A DNA stretch of 64,000 nt, taken from contig WGNV01000005.1 in assembly GCA_016124375.1 (NCBI GenBank), positions 62,001-126,000 of the forward strand. Reading direction: 5' to 3'. The notes under the pieces are model-generated. The model made no database searches. It was not told the origin of the DNA and was given only the letters and a program-made list of their open reading frames with translations. Both the position numbers and the translations under genes were made by a program. Below, in pieces: positions 40,611-48,874 of this stretch. Positions within the stretch are counted from its first letter, which is position 1. Every line of letters begins with the position of its first letter. This DNA is from Tepidisphaera sp. GTDB lineage: Bacteria > Planctomycetota > Phycisphaerae > Phycisphaerales > UBA1924.

Positions 40611-42830
40611 CTACGCCGCGCTCGCCGATTGGCGGGAGTCTTCGACCGGCATCACCAGGCCCACTGACTCGACCTCGATATCCCCGGTGACCTCGTTGTA
40701 GCCAAGGACCGCCGCCCCGGGGATCTTCGGCTCGATGAGCTGGCGAACCACCGCACGCACCTGGGGCGAAGCCACCACCACCGGAGGCTGGCCGACTGCC
40801 ACCACCTGCTGCAAGGAACGCGCGATCTGCTCGGTGACGCGAGCGGCCAGGCGCGCGGGGACGTTGACCGCCGTGCCCGCGGGACCTCGATCGATGTACG
40901 CGTTGATCTGGTCCTCCAGGCCCGGGTCGAGTGTGACGCAGGTGAGTTTGAAGCCGCCCCCCGGCTGCTTGGACGCGTATTGCTGGCAGATCGTCCGCTT
41001 GAGGGCGTTGCGCACGTACTCGGTGAGCACGTCCAGGTCCTTGGTCTTGGCGCCCCAGTCCGCGAGCGTCTCGACGATGGTCTCGAGGTCGCGAATCGGC
41101 ACGCGTTCGCGCAGCAGATTCTGGAGGATCTTCTGCAGGTCGATGGGCTTGACGACCGCCGGGATGCTCTCCTCGACCAGCTTTGGGGCGCTCTGTTTGA
41201 GCTGTTCGATCAGGTTGCTGACTTCGTCGCGGGTCAGCAGCTCGTCGGCGTGTTTGCGCACCACCTCGGTGATGTGCGTCGCCAGCACGCTGGTGGGTTC
41301 GACCACTGTGTAGTTGAGAGTCTCGGCCCGCGTGCGCAGGGCCGGCTCGATCCAGTAGGCATCAAGCCCGAAGGCGGGCTCCTTGGTCCGGTCTCCCTCC
41401 ACCGGGCCGCTGGTGAGGCCAGAATCCATCGCCAGCAGCCGCCCGGGACGCACGTGCCCGCTGGCGATCGGATTGCCCCGGATCTTGATGCGGTAGTCGT
41501 TGGCGGGCAACTGGATGTTGTCGCGGATTCGAACTGGCGGCATCACCAGCCCCATCTCCACCGCCAGTTGGCGCCGGATCGCGGAGATGCGATCGAGCAG
41601 ATCCCCCCCCTGCACCGTGTCGACCAGCTGCACCAGCCCGTAGCCCACTTCGAGCTCCAGCGTGTCGACCTTGAGCAGCGCTTCCACCGGGGGCGGCTCC
41701 GCGGCCTTGCTCGCCTTCTCGCCCGCGGGCCCCTTCTCCGCCTTGGCCGCCTGGCTCTTGTGCGCCGCCCGCGTCAGCGCAAAGCCCAGTCCGCCAAGCA
41801 CGCTGCCCGTCATCAGCAACGGAATCGTCGGCAACGGGGTGAGCGCCAGCAGAAACAGGAAACCTGCGGTCAGCATCAGGCCCCGGGGCTGGCTGATCAC
41901 CTGGTCCGTCAGTTCATGCCCGAGCTGTTCCTTGCTGCCCGAACGCGTGACGATCAGCGCCGAGGCGATCGCGATCACGAAGCTCGGGATCTGGGCAGTC
42001 AGCCCGTCGCCGATGGTGAGCTTGGTGAACACCTCGGCAACCTTGCTCGCGTCCCAACCTCGACTGATGACCCCGACCGCGAATCCGCCCACCACGTTGA
42101 TCGCGGTGATGATGATGCCCGCGATGGCATCGCCCCGCACGAACTTGCTTGCGCCGTCCATCGCGCCGAAGAAATCCGCCTCTTGAGCGATCTTCTCGCG
42201 CCGTCGACGTGCCTCCGCCTCGTCGATGGTCCCGGCGTTCAGATCCGCATCGATCGCGAGCTGCTTGCCCGGCATCGCGTCCAACGTAAACCGGGCGGCT
42301 ACCTCGCTGATGCGCGTGGCGCCCTTGGTGATCACCATGAACTGCACGATCACCATGATCAGGAAGATCACGACGCCCACGAACAGCGAGTTGCCCGCCA
42401 CGAACTGACCAAATGCCATGATCACATGGCCGGCCACGCCCGCCGCTTCCTCGGGCGTGCTCGCGTCGGCGCTCAGGATGAGCCTCGTGCTCGCGACGTT
42501 CAGCACCAGGCGAAACAACGTCGTGCCCAGCAGCAGCGACGGGAACACGCTGAACTCCAGCGGATGATCCATGTAGATCGTCGTCAGCAGGATCACCACC
42601 GACAGGCTGATGTTGAGGCAGATCAGCACGTCCATCGCGATCGGCGGCAGCGGCACCAGCAGCACCACCATCATCGCCACAAAGCCCGCGGGCGCGATGT
42701 ACCCGCGATGCGTGTGCAGCTTCGCCAGCCAGGGCGGCAGCACCAGCGGGGCCTTCACAGCTGGCCCCGGGCGCGGCGCGGGCGGCCTGGGTGCGGCAGT
42801 CGCGGCGGATTTGGCGGCAGCCTTGGCCAC
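40611..42830 (-). CDS. flhA: Flagellar export gate protein FlhA
   Basis: Major inner-membrane component of the flagellar type III export gate; its cytoplasmic ring docks substrates and chaperones. 739 residues. Seen: GTG start with GGAGGG eight bases upstream; an N-terminal Ala/Pro-rich extension (1-30); about eight membrane helices up to residue 350; the conserved FHIPEP-type loop 'DAMPGKQLAIDADLNAGTIDEAEARRRREKIAQEADFFGAMDGASKFVRGDAIAG' between helices; and a long cytoplasmic domain with 'VVEPTSVLATHITEVVRKHADELLTRDEV'. It follows flhB by 55 bases. Confidence 0.96.
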   Translation of the reverse strand: MAKAAAKSAATAAPRPPAPRPGPAVKAPLVLPPWLAKLHTHRGYIAPAGFVAMMVVLLVPLPPIAMDVLICLNISLSVVILLTTIYMDHPLEFSVFPSLLLGTTLFRLVLNVASTRLILSADASTPEEAAGVAGHVIMAFGQFVAGNSLFVGVVIFLIMVIVQFMVITKGATRISEVAARFTLDAMPGKQLAIDADLNAGTIDEAEARRRREKIAQEADFFGAMDGASKFVRGDAIAGIIITAINVVGGFAVGVISRGWDASKVAEVFTKLTIGDGLTAQIPSFVIAIASALIVTRSGSKEQLGHELTDQVISQPRGLMLTAGFLFLLALTPLPTIPLLMTGSVLGGLGFALTRAAHKSQAAKAEKGPAGEKASKAAEPPPVEALLKVDTLELEVGYGLVQLVDTVQGGDLLDRISAIRRQLAVEMGLVMPPVRIRDNIQLPANDYRIKIRGNPIASGHVRPGRLLAMDSGLTSGPVEGDRTKEPAFGLDAYWIEPALRTRAETLNYTVVEPTSVLATHITEVVRKHADELLTRDEVSNLIEQLKQSAPKLVEESIPAVVKPIDLQKILQNLLRERVPIRDLETIVETLADWGAKTKDLDVLTEYVRNALKRTICQQYASKQPGGGFKLTCVTLDPGLEDQINAYIDRGPAGTAVNVPARLAARVTEQIARSLQQVVAVGQPPVVVASPQVRAVVRQLIEPKIPGAAVLGYNEVTGDIEVESVGLVMPVEDSRQSASAA

Positions 42831-42885
42831 TAGCGCATCCCTCCGTCAACAGTGGGTCGTTGATAGTTCGCCCTAGCCCAGCCGC

Positions 42886-43950
42886 TCATGCCGCCGCCTC
42901 GCTCTCCAGGCGATACACATACGCCAGCACTTCCGCCACCGCCTCGTAAAACTTGGGCGAGATCTCGCTGCCCACCTCGGTCGAGGCGTAGAGCCCGCGT
43001 GCCAGCGGCGGCCGCTCGACGATGGGCACACCGTTCTGGGCCGCGATCTGCCGGATCCGCATCGCCAGAAAATCCGCGCCCTTCGCCACCACCCGCGGCG
43101 CCTTCATGGTCTTGGCGTCGTACTGAATCGCGACCGAAAAGTGCGTGGGGTTCGTCACGATCACATCGGCCTGCGGCACCGCCTGGTTGATCCGCTGCAG
43201 CGCGATGTCTCTGGCAAACTTGAACCGCCTCGCCTTCAGCTTGGGGTCGCCGTCCATACTCCGGCGCTCGTCCTGCACCTCTTGCTTGGTCATGCGCAGG
43301 TCCTGGTGCAGCTGCCAGCGCTGATAGAGCCAGTCCGCGATCCCGATGATGAGCAGGATCGACAGCAGCCACTTCACGAGCAGCAGCAGCATGTCGCTGA
43401 GCACCGTGAGCCCCGCCCACAAGCCCAGACGGGGCAGCCCGACCACCTTGCCCATCGCGCCGCTCAGCAGCAGCCAGCTCACGATCAGCACCACGAGCAG
43501 CTTGAGCGAGTTCACGAGCGTTTTCACCGAGTTGCGACGGTTGAACAGCCGCGAGAGCCCGTTCACCGGATTCAGCCGCGAAAAGTCCGGCGTCAGTCCG
43601 CGCGACGACAGCACCAGCCCCGTCTGCAGCACATGCGCCCCCACGCCGATGAGAAACGCGAGCGCAAGCGCGGGGCCCGTGGCGATCGCGGTCCGCACCG
43701 CCGTGCTCACCAGGATCTGATCGAGATCGATCGTGGTCACCCCGCTGGTCCCGTCGCGAAGGATCGCCTGCATGATCTCGCCCATCCCTCGCGCCAGCCC
43801 GGCGCCGAAGATGATGATGATCAGCACCACGCCGATGAGCTCGATGGCCGCCGACAGGTCCGCGCTCTGCGCCACCTGCCCGCGCTGGCGGGCTTCTTCC
43901 AGTCGCTTGCCGGTTGGCGCCTCGGTGCGTTCGCCCAGGTCCTCAGCCAT
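42886..43950 (-). CDS. flhB: Flagellar export switch protein FlhB
   Basis: Inner-membrane export apparatus protein that switches substrate class from rod/hook to filament. 354 residues. Seen: 'ERTEAPTGKRLEEARQRGQVAQSADL' N-terminus; four hydrophobic helices; and the autocleavage motif NPTH at 267-270, intact, followed by 'SVAIQYDAKTMKAPRVVAKGADFLAMRIRQIAAQNGVPIVERPPLARGLY'. The start overlaps the fliR stop by 8 bases, suggesting translational coupling. Confidence 0.96.
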   Translation of the reverse strand: MAEDLGERTEAPTGKRLEEARQRGQVAQSADLSAAIELIGVVLIIIIFGAGLARGMGEIMQAILRDGTSGVTTIDLDQILVSTAVRTAIATGPALALAFLIGVGAHVLQTGLVLSSRGLTPDFSRLNPVNGLSRLFNRRNSVKTLVNSLKLLVVLIVSWLLLSGAMGKVVGLPRLGLWAGLTVLSDMLLLLVKWLLSILLIIGIADWLYQRWQLHQDLRMTKQEVQDERRSMDGDPKLKARRFKFARDIALQRINQAVPQADVIVTNPTHFSVAIQYDAKTMKAPRVVAKGADFLAMRIRQIAAQNGVPIVERPPLARGLYASTEVGSEISPKFYEAVAEVLAYVYRLESEAAA

Positions 43951-44752
43951 GGGTGGCCCCCTGTGAAAGCGAACTCAGCCACCCCAGCGCCTCGCCCAGC
44001 GCGTGCCGGATTTCCTCGCCCGCCGCGTCGTACAGCGCCGTCGTCGCGAACACCAGCACGCCCAGCCCGGCAAGGATCTTGATCGTGAACCCCACGCTCA
44101 TGATGTTGAGCTGAGGCATCGTCTTGCCGACGACGCCCAGCACGATCATCAGCAGAAAGCTGATCGCCACCACCGGCATCGACACCCGCATCGCCAGCAC
44201 AAACCCGCTCGTCAACGTGCTCACGAATAGATCCAGGGGGGTCTCGCTCATCTGAAACGCCCCGATCGGAACCGACCGGAAGCTCGCCAGCAGCCCCGCG
44301 TACAACTGCTCGATGCCGCCGATCGCCGCGAAAATGCCCGACGCGATGTAGAACAGCAGCTGCCCCAGCACCTCGCTGTTGGCGTCGCTCTCGGGGTTGT
44401 ACACCTGCGCAAGCCCGAAGCCCATCGACTGGCCCATGATCGCGCCCGACATCTCGATGCTTAGCAGGGGCAGCGCCGCGATCGCGCCGATGCACAGCCC
44501 GATCATCGCCTCGCCCAGGATCAGCGGCACGAGCTCGATGATCGTGATCGTCTCGGGCGTTTCAAGCCGCCCCGCGAGCATCGGGTAGGCCGCCGCCGCC
44601 ATCATCGCCGTGAGCAGCGCCTTGAATCGAGGGGGAATGATGCTCGACGAAATCGTGGGCGCAAGGACGAAGATGCCGCCCAGCCGGAACATCACCAGCG
44701 TGAAGGGCACCACGTGCCGCAGGAGAGGTTGAAGGTCGGTCTGGATCGACAC
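43943..44752 (-). CDS. fliR: Flagellar export apparatus protein FliR
   Basis: Inner-membrane core protein of the export gate with FliP and FliQ. 269 residues, GTG start. Seen: six hydrophobic helices; 'FTLVMFRLGGIFVLAPTISSSIIPPRFKALLTAMMA' N-terminus; 'LPLLSIEMSGAIMGQSMGFGLAQVYNPESDANSEVLGQLLFY', the conserved FliR core. Overlaps flhB by 8 bases and follows fliQ by 29 bases. Confidence 0.95.
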   Translation of the reverse strand: MSIQTDLQPLLRHVVPFTLVMFRLGGIFVLAPTISSSIIPPRFKALLTAMMAAAAYPMLAGRLETPETITIIELVPLILGEAMIGLCIGAIAALPLLSIEMSGAIMGQSMGFGLAQVYNPESDANSEVLGQLLFYIASGIFAAIGGIEQLYAGLLASFRSVPIGAFQMSETPLDLFVSTLTSGFVLAMRVSMPVVAISFLLMIVLGVVGKTMPQLNIMSVGFTIKILAGLGVLVFATTALYDAAGEEIRHALGEALGWLSSLSQGATHG

Positions 44753-44781
44753 CGGTGAATCTCAACTGCCCGTATGGGCGC

Positions 44782-45039
44782 CTAAACCAGCCTGAAAAGC
44801 TCCGCCGAATACTCGATGAGTCGCTGCGCCACCCAAGGGATCAGCAGCGCCGCCGCGAGGATCATCACAACGATCTTGGGCACGAACGACAGCGTCTGAT
44901 CCTGAATCGACGTCACCGTCTGCACCAGGCTGATCACCAGCCCCACGATCAGCCCCGCTCCGAGGATCGGCGCCGAGATCTTGAGCGCCATGATCAGCGC
45001 CTCACGCACCAGTTCCAGCGACGTCGTGTCGTATTGCAT
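44782..45039 (-). CDS. fliQ: Flagellar export apparatus protein FliQ
   Basis: Small inner-membrane subunit of the FliPQR export gate. 85 residues. Seen: two hydrophobic helices with 'ALKISAPILGAGLIVGLVISLVQTVTSIQDQTLSFVPKIV', the FliQ signature. The start at 45039 (MQYDTTS) is chosen on family length; the open frame to 45087 would overlap fliP and adds an unlikely leader. It follows fliP by 44 bases. Confidence 0.94.
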   Translation of the reverse strand: MQYDTTSLELVREALIMALKISAPILGAGLIVGLVISLVQTVTSIQDQTLSFVPKIVVMILAAALLIPWVAQRLIEYSAELFRLV

Positions 45040-45083
45040 TCGTTCGTTCCCGCCGTCGCCGGCACGCTCAAACCCCGATCGCG

Positions 45084-46070
45084 TCACGCAAAGTTCATCC
45101 CGAACCCCGCCGCCACCCCTCGCATCAACGCACCGCCGGCAAGCGACAGCTGCGTTCCGTGCTGCACGAAACCCCGCATCAGCCCCCCCACCACCAGCAC
45201 CCAGCCGTCCACCAGCACAAACAGAAGCAGCTTGAACGGCAAACTCACCAGCACCGGCGGCAACTGGATCATGCTCATCGCGATCAGCATCGTGCTGATC
45301 ACCACGTCAATCACCAGGAACGGCAGATACACCTTGAACCCCAGCAGAAACGCCACCTTGAGTTCGCTCATCATGAACGCCGGCACCAGCGTCGTCATGT
45401 CCACATCCGCCCGCGTCAGCTTGTCCGGCTGGCTGATGTCCACGCCCCGGTAGTCCAGAATCGTGTACACCCCGCCCCAGTTGCCGCTCGCGTCGATCTG
45501 ATCGAACATGAAATCCCGCATCGGCTGCTTGGCCCGGTCCCACAACGCGTCGTACGACGTGATCTCACCCCGCCGGTACGGCCCGATCGCCTCCTTGTTC
45601 ACCCGCTCCAGCGTCGGGCTCATCACCAGCAGCGTCATGAACAGCGCCAGCGCGGTAATCACCTGCGGCGGCGGCACGCTGCTCGTCCCCAGCGCCTGCC
45701 TCAACAGCCCCAGCACGATCAACATCCGCATGAAGCACGTCGTCATCAGCAGCAGGCTCGGCGCCAGCGCGATGACCGTCAGCACCACCATGATGTTGAT
45801 CGCGGTCGACAGCCCCGTCTTCTCGTCCCGCTGCTCCGCCCCGGGCAACGCCTTACCCGCCTGCGCCAAGATCTGCACCGGGTTCAATCCGTCCGATAGG
45901 TCGCCCGCGGCCGCCCCAGACACCAACGGCAACGTCGAAGTCGCCGGCGTCGAAACCTCGCCCACACCACCAATCTCAGGCCCAAGCACCCGGGGCGAGG
46001 GCTGGGCCCCCGCCGCCCCCGATGCGAGCACGAACACACTCATCGCGATGGCAATGCCCTGCCGCTTCAC
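45084..46070 (-). CDS. fliP: Flagellar export apparatus protein FliP
   Basis: Forms the FliP ring of the export gate in the inner membrane. 328 residues, GTG start overlapping the fliO stop by 4 bases (GTGA). Seen: a cleavable signal peptide (AIAMSVFVLASGAAGAQ), as usual for FliP; 'IMVVLTVIALAPSLLLMTTCFMRMLIVLGLLRQALGTSSVPPPQVITALALFMTLLVM'; and 'LVPAFMMSELKVAFLLGFKVYLPFLVIDVVISTMLIAMSM', both conserved. The region after the signal (about 23-80) is a longer linker than in enteric FliP. Confidence 0.95.
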   Translation of the reverse strand: MKRQGIAIAMSVFVLASGAAGAQPSPRVLGPEIGGVGEVSTPATSTLPLVSGAAAGDLSDGLNPVQILAQAGKALPGAEQRDEKTGLSTAINIMVVLTVIALAPSLLLMTTCFMRMLIVLGLLRQALGTSSVPPPQVITALALFMTLLVMSPTLERVNKEAIGPYRRGEITSYDALWDRAKQPMRDFMFDQIDASGNWGGVYTILDYRGVDISQPDKLTRADVDMTTLVPAFMMSELKVAFLLGFKVYLPFLVIDVVISTMLIAMSMIQLPPVLVSLPFKLLLFVLVDGWVLVVGGLMRGFVQHGTQLSLAGGALMRGVAAGFGMNFA

Positions 46071-46888
46071 GCCCTCACCTCCAGCGTGGGGCGGGCCGAG
46101 GCCGGCGCCGCCCCGGGGCGCGCGCCGTTCACCGACCGCACAGTTCCCGTCGACCCGGGCGTCGCGCGAGGCCTGGATGCACTCGGCTGCCGAGGCGTCG
46201 CCTGCGGCGCGAGCTTGAGCGCATTCTCCGCCGCCTGATCCTCCCGCTGCAGCAGCCCGGCAAACTGCCTCGCGATCGATTCCCCGGCTTCATCCCGGGT
46301 TCGCAGCAGCAGCGAAGCGACTTCGTCCGGATCGCTGATCTCGCACAGCGTCTGCATGCTGCCGCCGGCCCGTCCGAGCCCCATGGATACCAGCAGCACA
46401 CGACGATCAAGTTTGAGCAGCACCAGCGTCATACCCCGCGCCAGCGGGAATCGCCCGAGCACTTCGATGACGCCCGACGGTGACCTGCCCCCCGGGCCGA
46501 TCGCCCCGAGCAGCCCGCCGCCTCGGGCCGCGACCTTGCGAACCACGACGCCGATACCCACGATGAGCCCAATCACGATCGCCAATGCCAGTGAGACCTG
46601 CAGCGAACTCCCGGCGATCGTGGAAGGCGTCGCAACCTTGTCGGGTGCCACATCGACCCCGCCCACAGGCCGCGCCGCCCCCAATGGCAGCCGCTCCTGG
46701 GCCGGCACCCTCCCGCCCGCGCTGTCGGGAGTCCCGCTCGATTGGGTCGCCTTCGCCGCCGATGCGTCCGGCTCCGTGCTCGCAGCCACCGGCAGCGCGG
46801 CCAGCACCATCACGCCGCACGCAAGCAACGCACCCCAACACCGAGTTGATCGCTTGGCACCCACGCTCGCCTTCCTGGCGTTCTTCAC
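46067..46888 (-). CDS. fliO: Flagellar assembly protein FliO
   Basis: Membrane protein that helps FliP ring assembly. 273 residues. Seen: a signal-like N-terminus (CWGALLACGVMVLAALPVAAS), a periplasmic linker of about 70 residues, one membrane helix 'LQVSLALAIVIGLIVGIGVVV' at about 95-117, then the FliO domain 'GVIEVLGRFPLARGMTLVLLKLDRRVLLVSMG'. The C-terminal 80 residues are a Pro/Ala/Arg-rich tail of unknown role. Position upstream of fliP supports the call. Confidence 0.85.
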   Translation of the reverse strand: MKNARKASVGAKRSTRCWGALLACGVMVLAALPVAASTEPDASAAKATQSSGTPDSAGGRVPAQERLPLGAARPVGGVDVAPDKVATPSTIAGSSLQVSLALAIVIGLIVGIGVVVRKVAARGGGLLGAIGPGGRSPSGVIEVLGRFPLARGMTLVLLKLDRRVLLVSMGLGRAGGSMQTLCEISDPDEVASLLLRTRDEAGESIARQFAGLLQREDQAAENALKLAPQATPRQPSASRPRATPGSTGTVRSVNGARPGAAPASARPTLEVRA

Positions 46889-46933
46889 CGGTCTCCGACC
46901 GGCGACCCCAACCCGCTCGAACCGACGCCGCCC

Positions 46934-47482
46934 CTACGCCGACTTCGCGGCTTCCGTCGCGGCGCTCAGAATCTCATTGATGCGCACACAAAAGTTGTCG
47001 TTCAACACCAGCACCTCGCCCCGCGCCACGTGCCGATCGTTCACGTACACATCCACCGGGTCGCCGGCCAGCTTGTCCAGCTCCACCACCGCCCCCTCGG
47101 TCAGCCGCAGCACGTCCTCGATCAGCATGCGCGTCCGACCCAGCTCGATCTTCACGTTCAGATTCACGTCCGACAGCAGGTCGATCGCCTTCGGCACCGC
47201 CACCGCTTCCGAAGGCGTCAGCATCGGCAAGTCCACGGGCTTGGCCCCGGCGGGCGCGGGCCTTCCAGCCGGGGCGGCCGGCGCCGATTCCTCTCCCCCA
47301 CTTCCGCCCGTCAAATCGCTCAAATCTCCCAGTCCCGACACCGCATCCTTCGCGGCCTGGAGCGCATCCTCCGCCAGCTTCTCAGCGGCGGTCTTTGGCT
47401 TGGCGGGCTGGGACACCTCGGGAGGCGTCGGCGCCGCGCCCTCGGGCGATGGAGACTGGTTCGCGTTGGGTTCTTCGGCCAT
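46934..47482 (-). CDS. fliN: Flagellar switch protein FliN
   Basis: C-ring component that helps reverse rotation and supports export. 182 residues. Seen: an N-terminal Pro/Ala/Glu-rich region (1-100), then one SpoA domain '[73 protein letters not shown]', clearly FliN. The start at 47482 has GAGGTGG upstream; the frame to 47680 would read into fliL. No FliY-type CheC phosphatase domain is seen. The gene follows fliL directly, and fliM, which normally lies between them, is missing. Confidence 0.93.
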   Translation of the reverse strand: MAEEPNANQSPSPEGAAPTPPEVSQPAKPKTAAEKLAEDALQAAKDAVSGLGDLSDLTGGSGGEESAPAAPAGRPAPAGAKPVDLPMLTPSEAVAVPKAIDLLSDVNLNVKIELGRTRMLIEDVLRLTEGAVVELDKLAGDPVDVYVNDRHVARGEVLVLNDNFCVRINEILSAATEAAKSA

Positions 47483-47680
47483 CCTGGCCACCTCGCTCGC
47501 GCTGGCGAGTCGAGGCGCACCCTCCTGGCGCAACCCTCCGACCCGCATCCTGGGTCCATCCATCGGCGCGTCGCGCGCTCCAACGTCACAAAGCGCGGCA
47601 ACTCCTGCCGATTGGCCCGATAATCGTGCGCCCAACTTGCCCGCACGCGCAGATTTGGCACATCGGCCTCGGCGAAACAC

Positions 47681-48238
47681 TCAGTCCGCCGGGAACCCGC
47701 GGCACTTGGGTATGAGCACCTTCTCCACCCGTTCCTTGCCCTCGGGGTCCTTGCCCATCACGTCGTTGACATACGCCGTCAGCTGCCGGGTGATCGTCTC
47801 CAGCCCCGGCTCCTTCAACTGGCTGTGCTGGGCGCGCCGGAAAATGAGCGACACGCCTTCCTTGATCTCGGCGCTCTTGCTCTCCATCAGCTTGTTCACG
47901 TACTCCGAGTTCTTCTGCTTCACCTTCAGGTAGATCTCGGTATCCCAGATCCACACCCGCCCGGTCTGCAGGTTCTGGAACTTGTCCTCGATCAACTGGA
48001 TCTCCTCGGTCGCCTCGGTATCGACCTTCTCCGCGCTGTCCAGTTTGACCTCGTCGGCGGCCGCCGCCTTGGGTGCCGTGCTCTTCGCCACAAAGAACAC
48101 CGCGCCCGCTTCCACCGCCATCAACGCCGCCACGATGCCGATCACCTTGATCGGCAGGCCCTTTTTGGCGGGTGCGGCTCCCTCGGCGGGCTTGGCGCCT
48201 TCCTTGGGTGCTTCCTTGGCGTCTTTTCCGTCGGACAT
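47681..48238 (-). CDS. fliL: Flagellar basal-body-associated protein FliL
   Basis: Inner-membrane protein that supports stator function near the motor. 185 residues. Seen: start at 48238 with GGAGG eight bases upstream; a Lys/Ala-rich cytoplasmic N-terminus; one membrane helix (about 30-50, IKVIGIVAALMAVEAGAVFFV); and a periplasmic domain ending 'VEKVLIPKCRGFPAD' . Sequence is diverged and the call rests on architecture plus position between flgE and fliN. Confidence 0.8.
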   Translation of the reverse strand: MSDGKDAKEAPKEGAKPAEGAAPAKKGLPIKVIGIVAALMAVEAGAVFFVAKSTAPKAAAADEVKLDSAEKVDTEATEEIQLIEDKFQNLQTGRVWIWDTEIYLKVKQKNSEYVNKLMESKSAEIKEGVSLIFRRAQHSQLKEPGLETITRQLTAYVNDVMGKDPEGKERVEKVLIPKCRGFPAD

Positions 48239-48422
48239 GCTCCACGCCTCCACACGCCGGGAGACTCACTCGCCCGGACCGACGACTTGCATCGGCACAC
48301 CCGCGCCGGGCGTGGAGAGGGAAGCCAAAGAACACCACGCGGTCCGCTCGCCACGCCGCGCAGCCCGAACCTTGGAAGCCCTTGCCTTGGTTATCAGACT
48401 TGGTTCCGGAATCAGTACCGGA

Positions 48423-48797
48423 TCAGGCGGCCCGGCGCCCTGGTTCGGACGCGGCTCGGGGCATCGGCAGCACCTCGCCCCGGCTCGCAGCCTGGGGAGT
48501 CTTCCCGCTGATCAGCACGGGCCACGCCAGCATTGGGGTCGCGATCATCATCCACAGCCCCACCCCCACCGCCACGCGCGTGAAATCCACCGGCACGACG
48601 CCCGCGACGACGCACAGCGCCCCGGCGAGACCGGCAAGCGAGAGCGCGGCGATCGACAGCCGCAGCGTAGAAACGTCGCGTCGGGACAACCACTCGAACC
48701 AGCGATCGACTCGCAGCACCCGGGCCAGAAGCAGCGCTCCGCCCGCGCCGACGCAGGCGACACCCAGGAGTTTCATCAGAATCAGCGCGCTGGTCAT
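48423..48797 (-). CDS. Small membrane protein between flgE and fliL
   Basis: Protein of 124 residues, not recognised. Seen: GGAGG six bases before the start; three hydrophobic helices at about 7-27, 45-67 and 74-97, with 'RVDRWFEWLSRRDVSTLRLS' as a basic loop; and a polar tail. Its place is that of swrD/flbD or motA-motB in Bacillus and spirochaete operons, but it does not resemble them. The good ribosome site and helix pattern make it likely to be expressed. Confidence 0.65.
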   Translation of the reverse strand: MTSALILMKLLGVACVGAGGALLLARVLRVDRWFEWLSRRDVSTLRLSIAALSLAGLAGALCVVAGVVPVDFTRVAVGVGLWMMIATPMLAWPVLISGKTPQAASRGEVLPMPRAASEPGRRAA

Positions 48798-48874
48798 GGG
48801 CGTCCTCCCAATCGGGACCGCGAACCGGTCCCCCTGGTGGTGATCGGACCTTTCTTGCCTGGGCTTGAGCCGCT

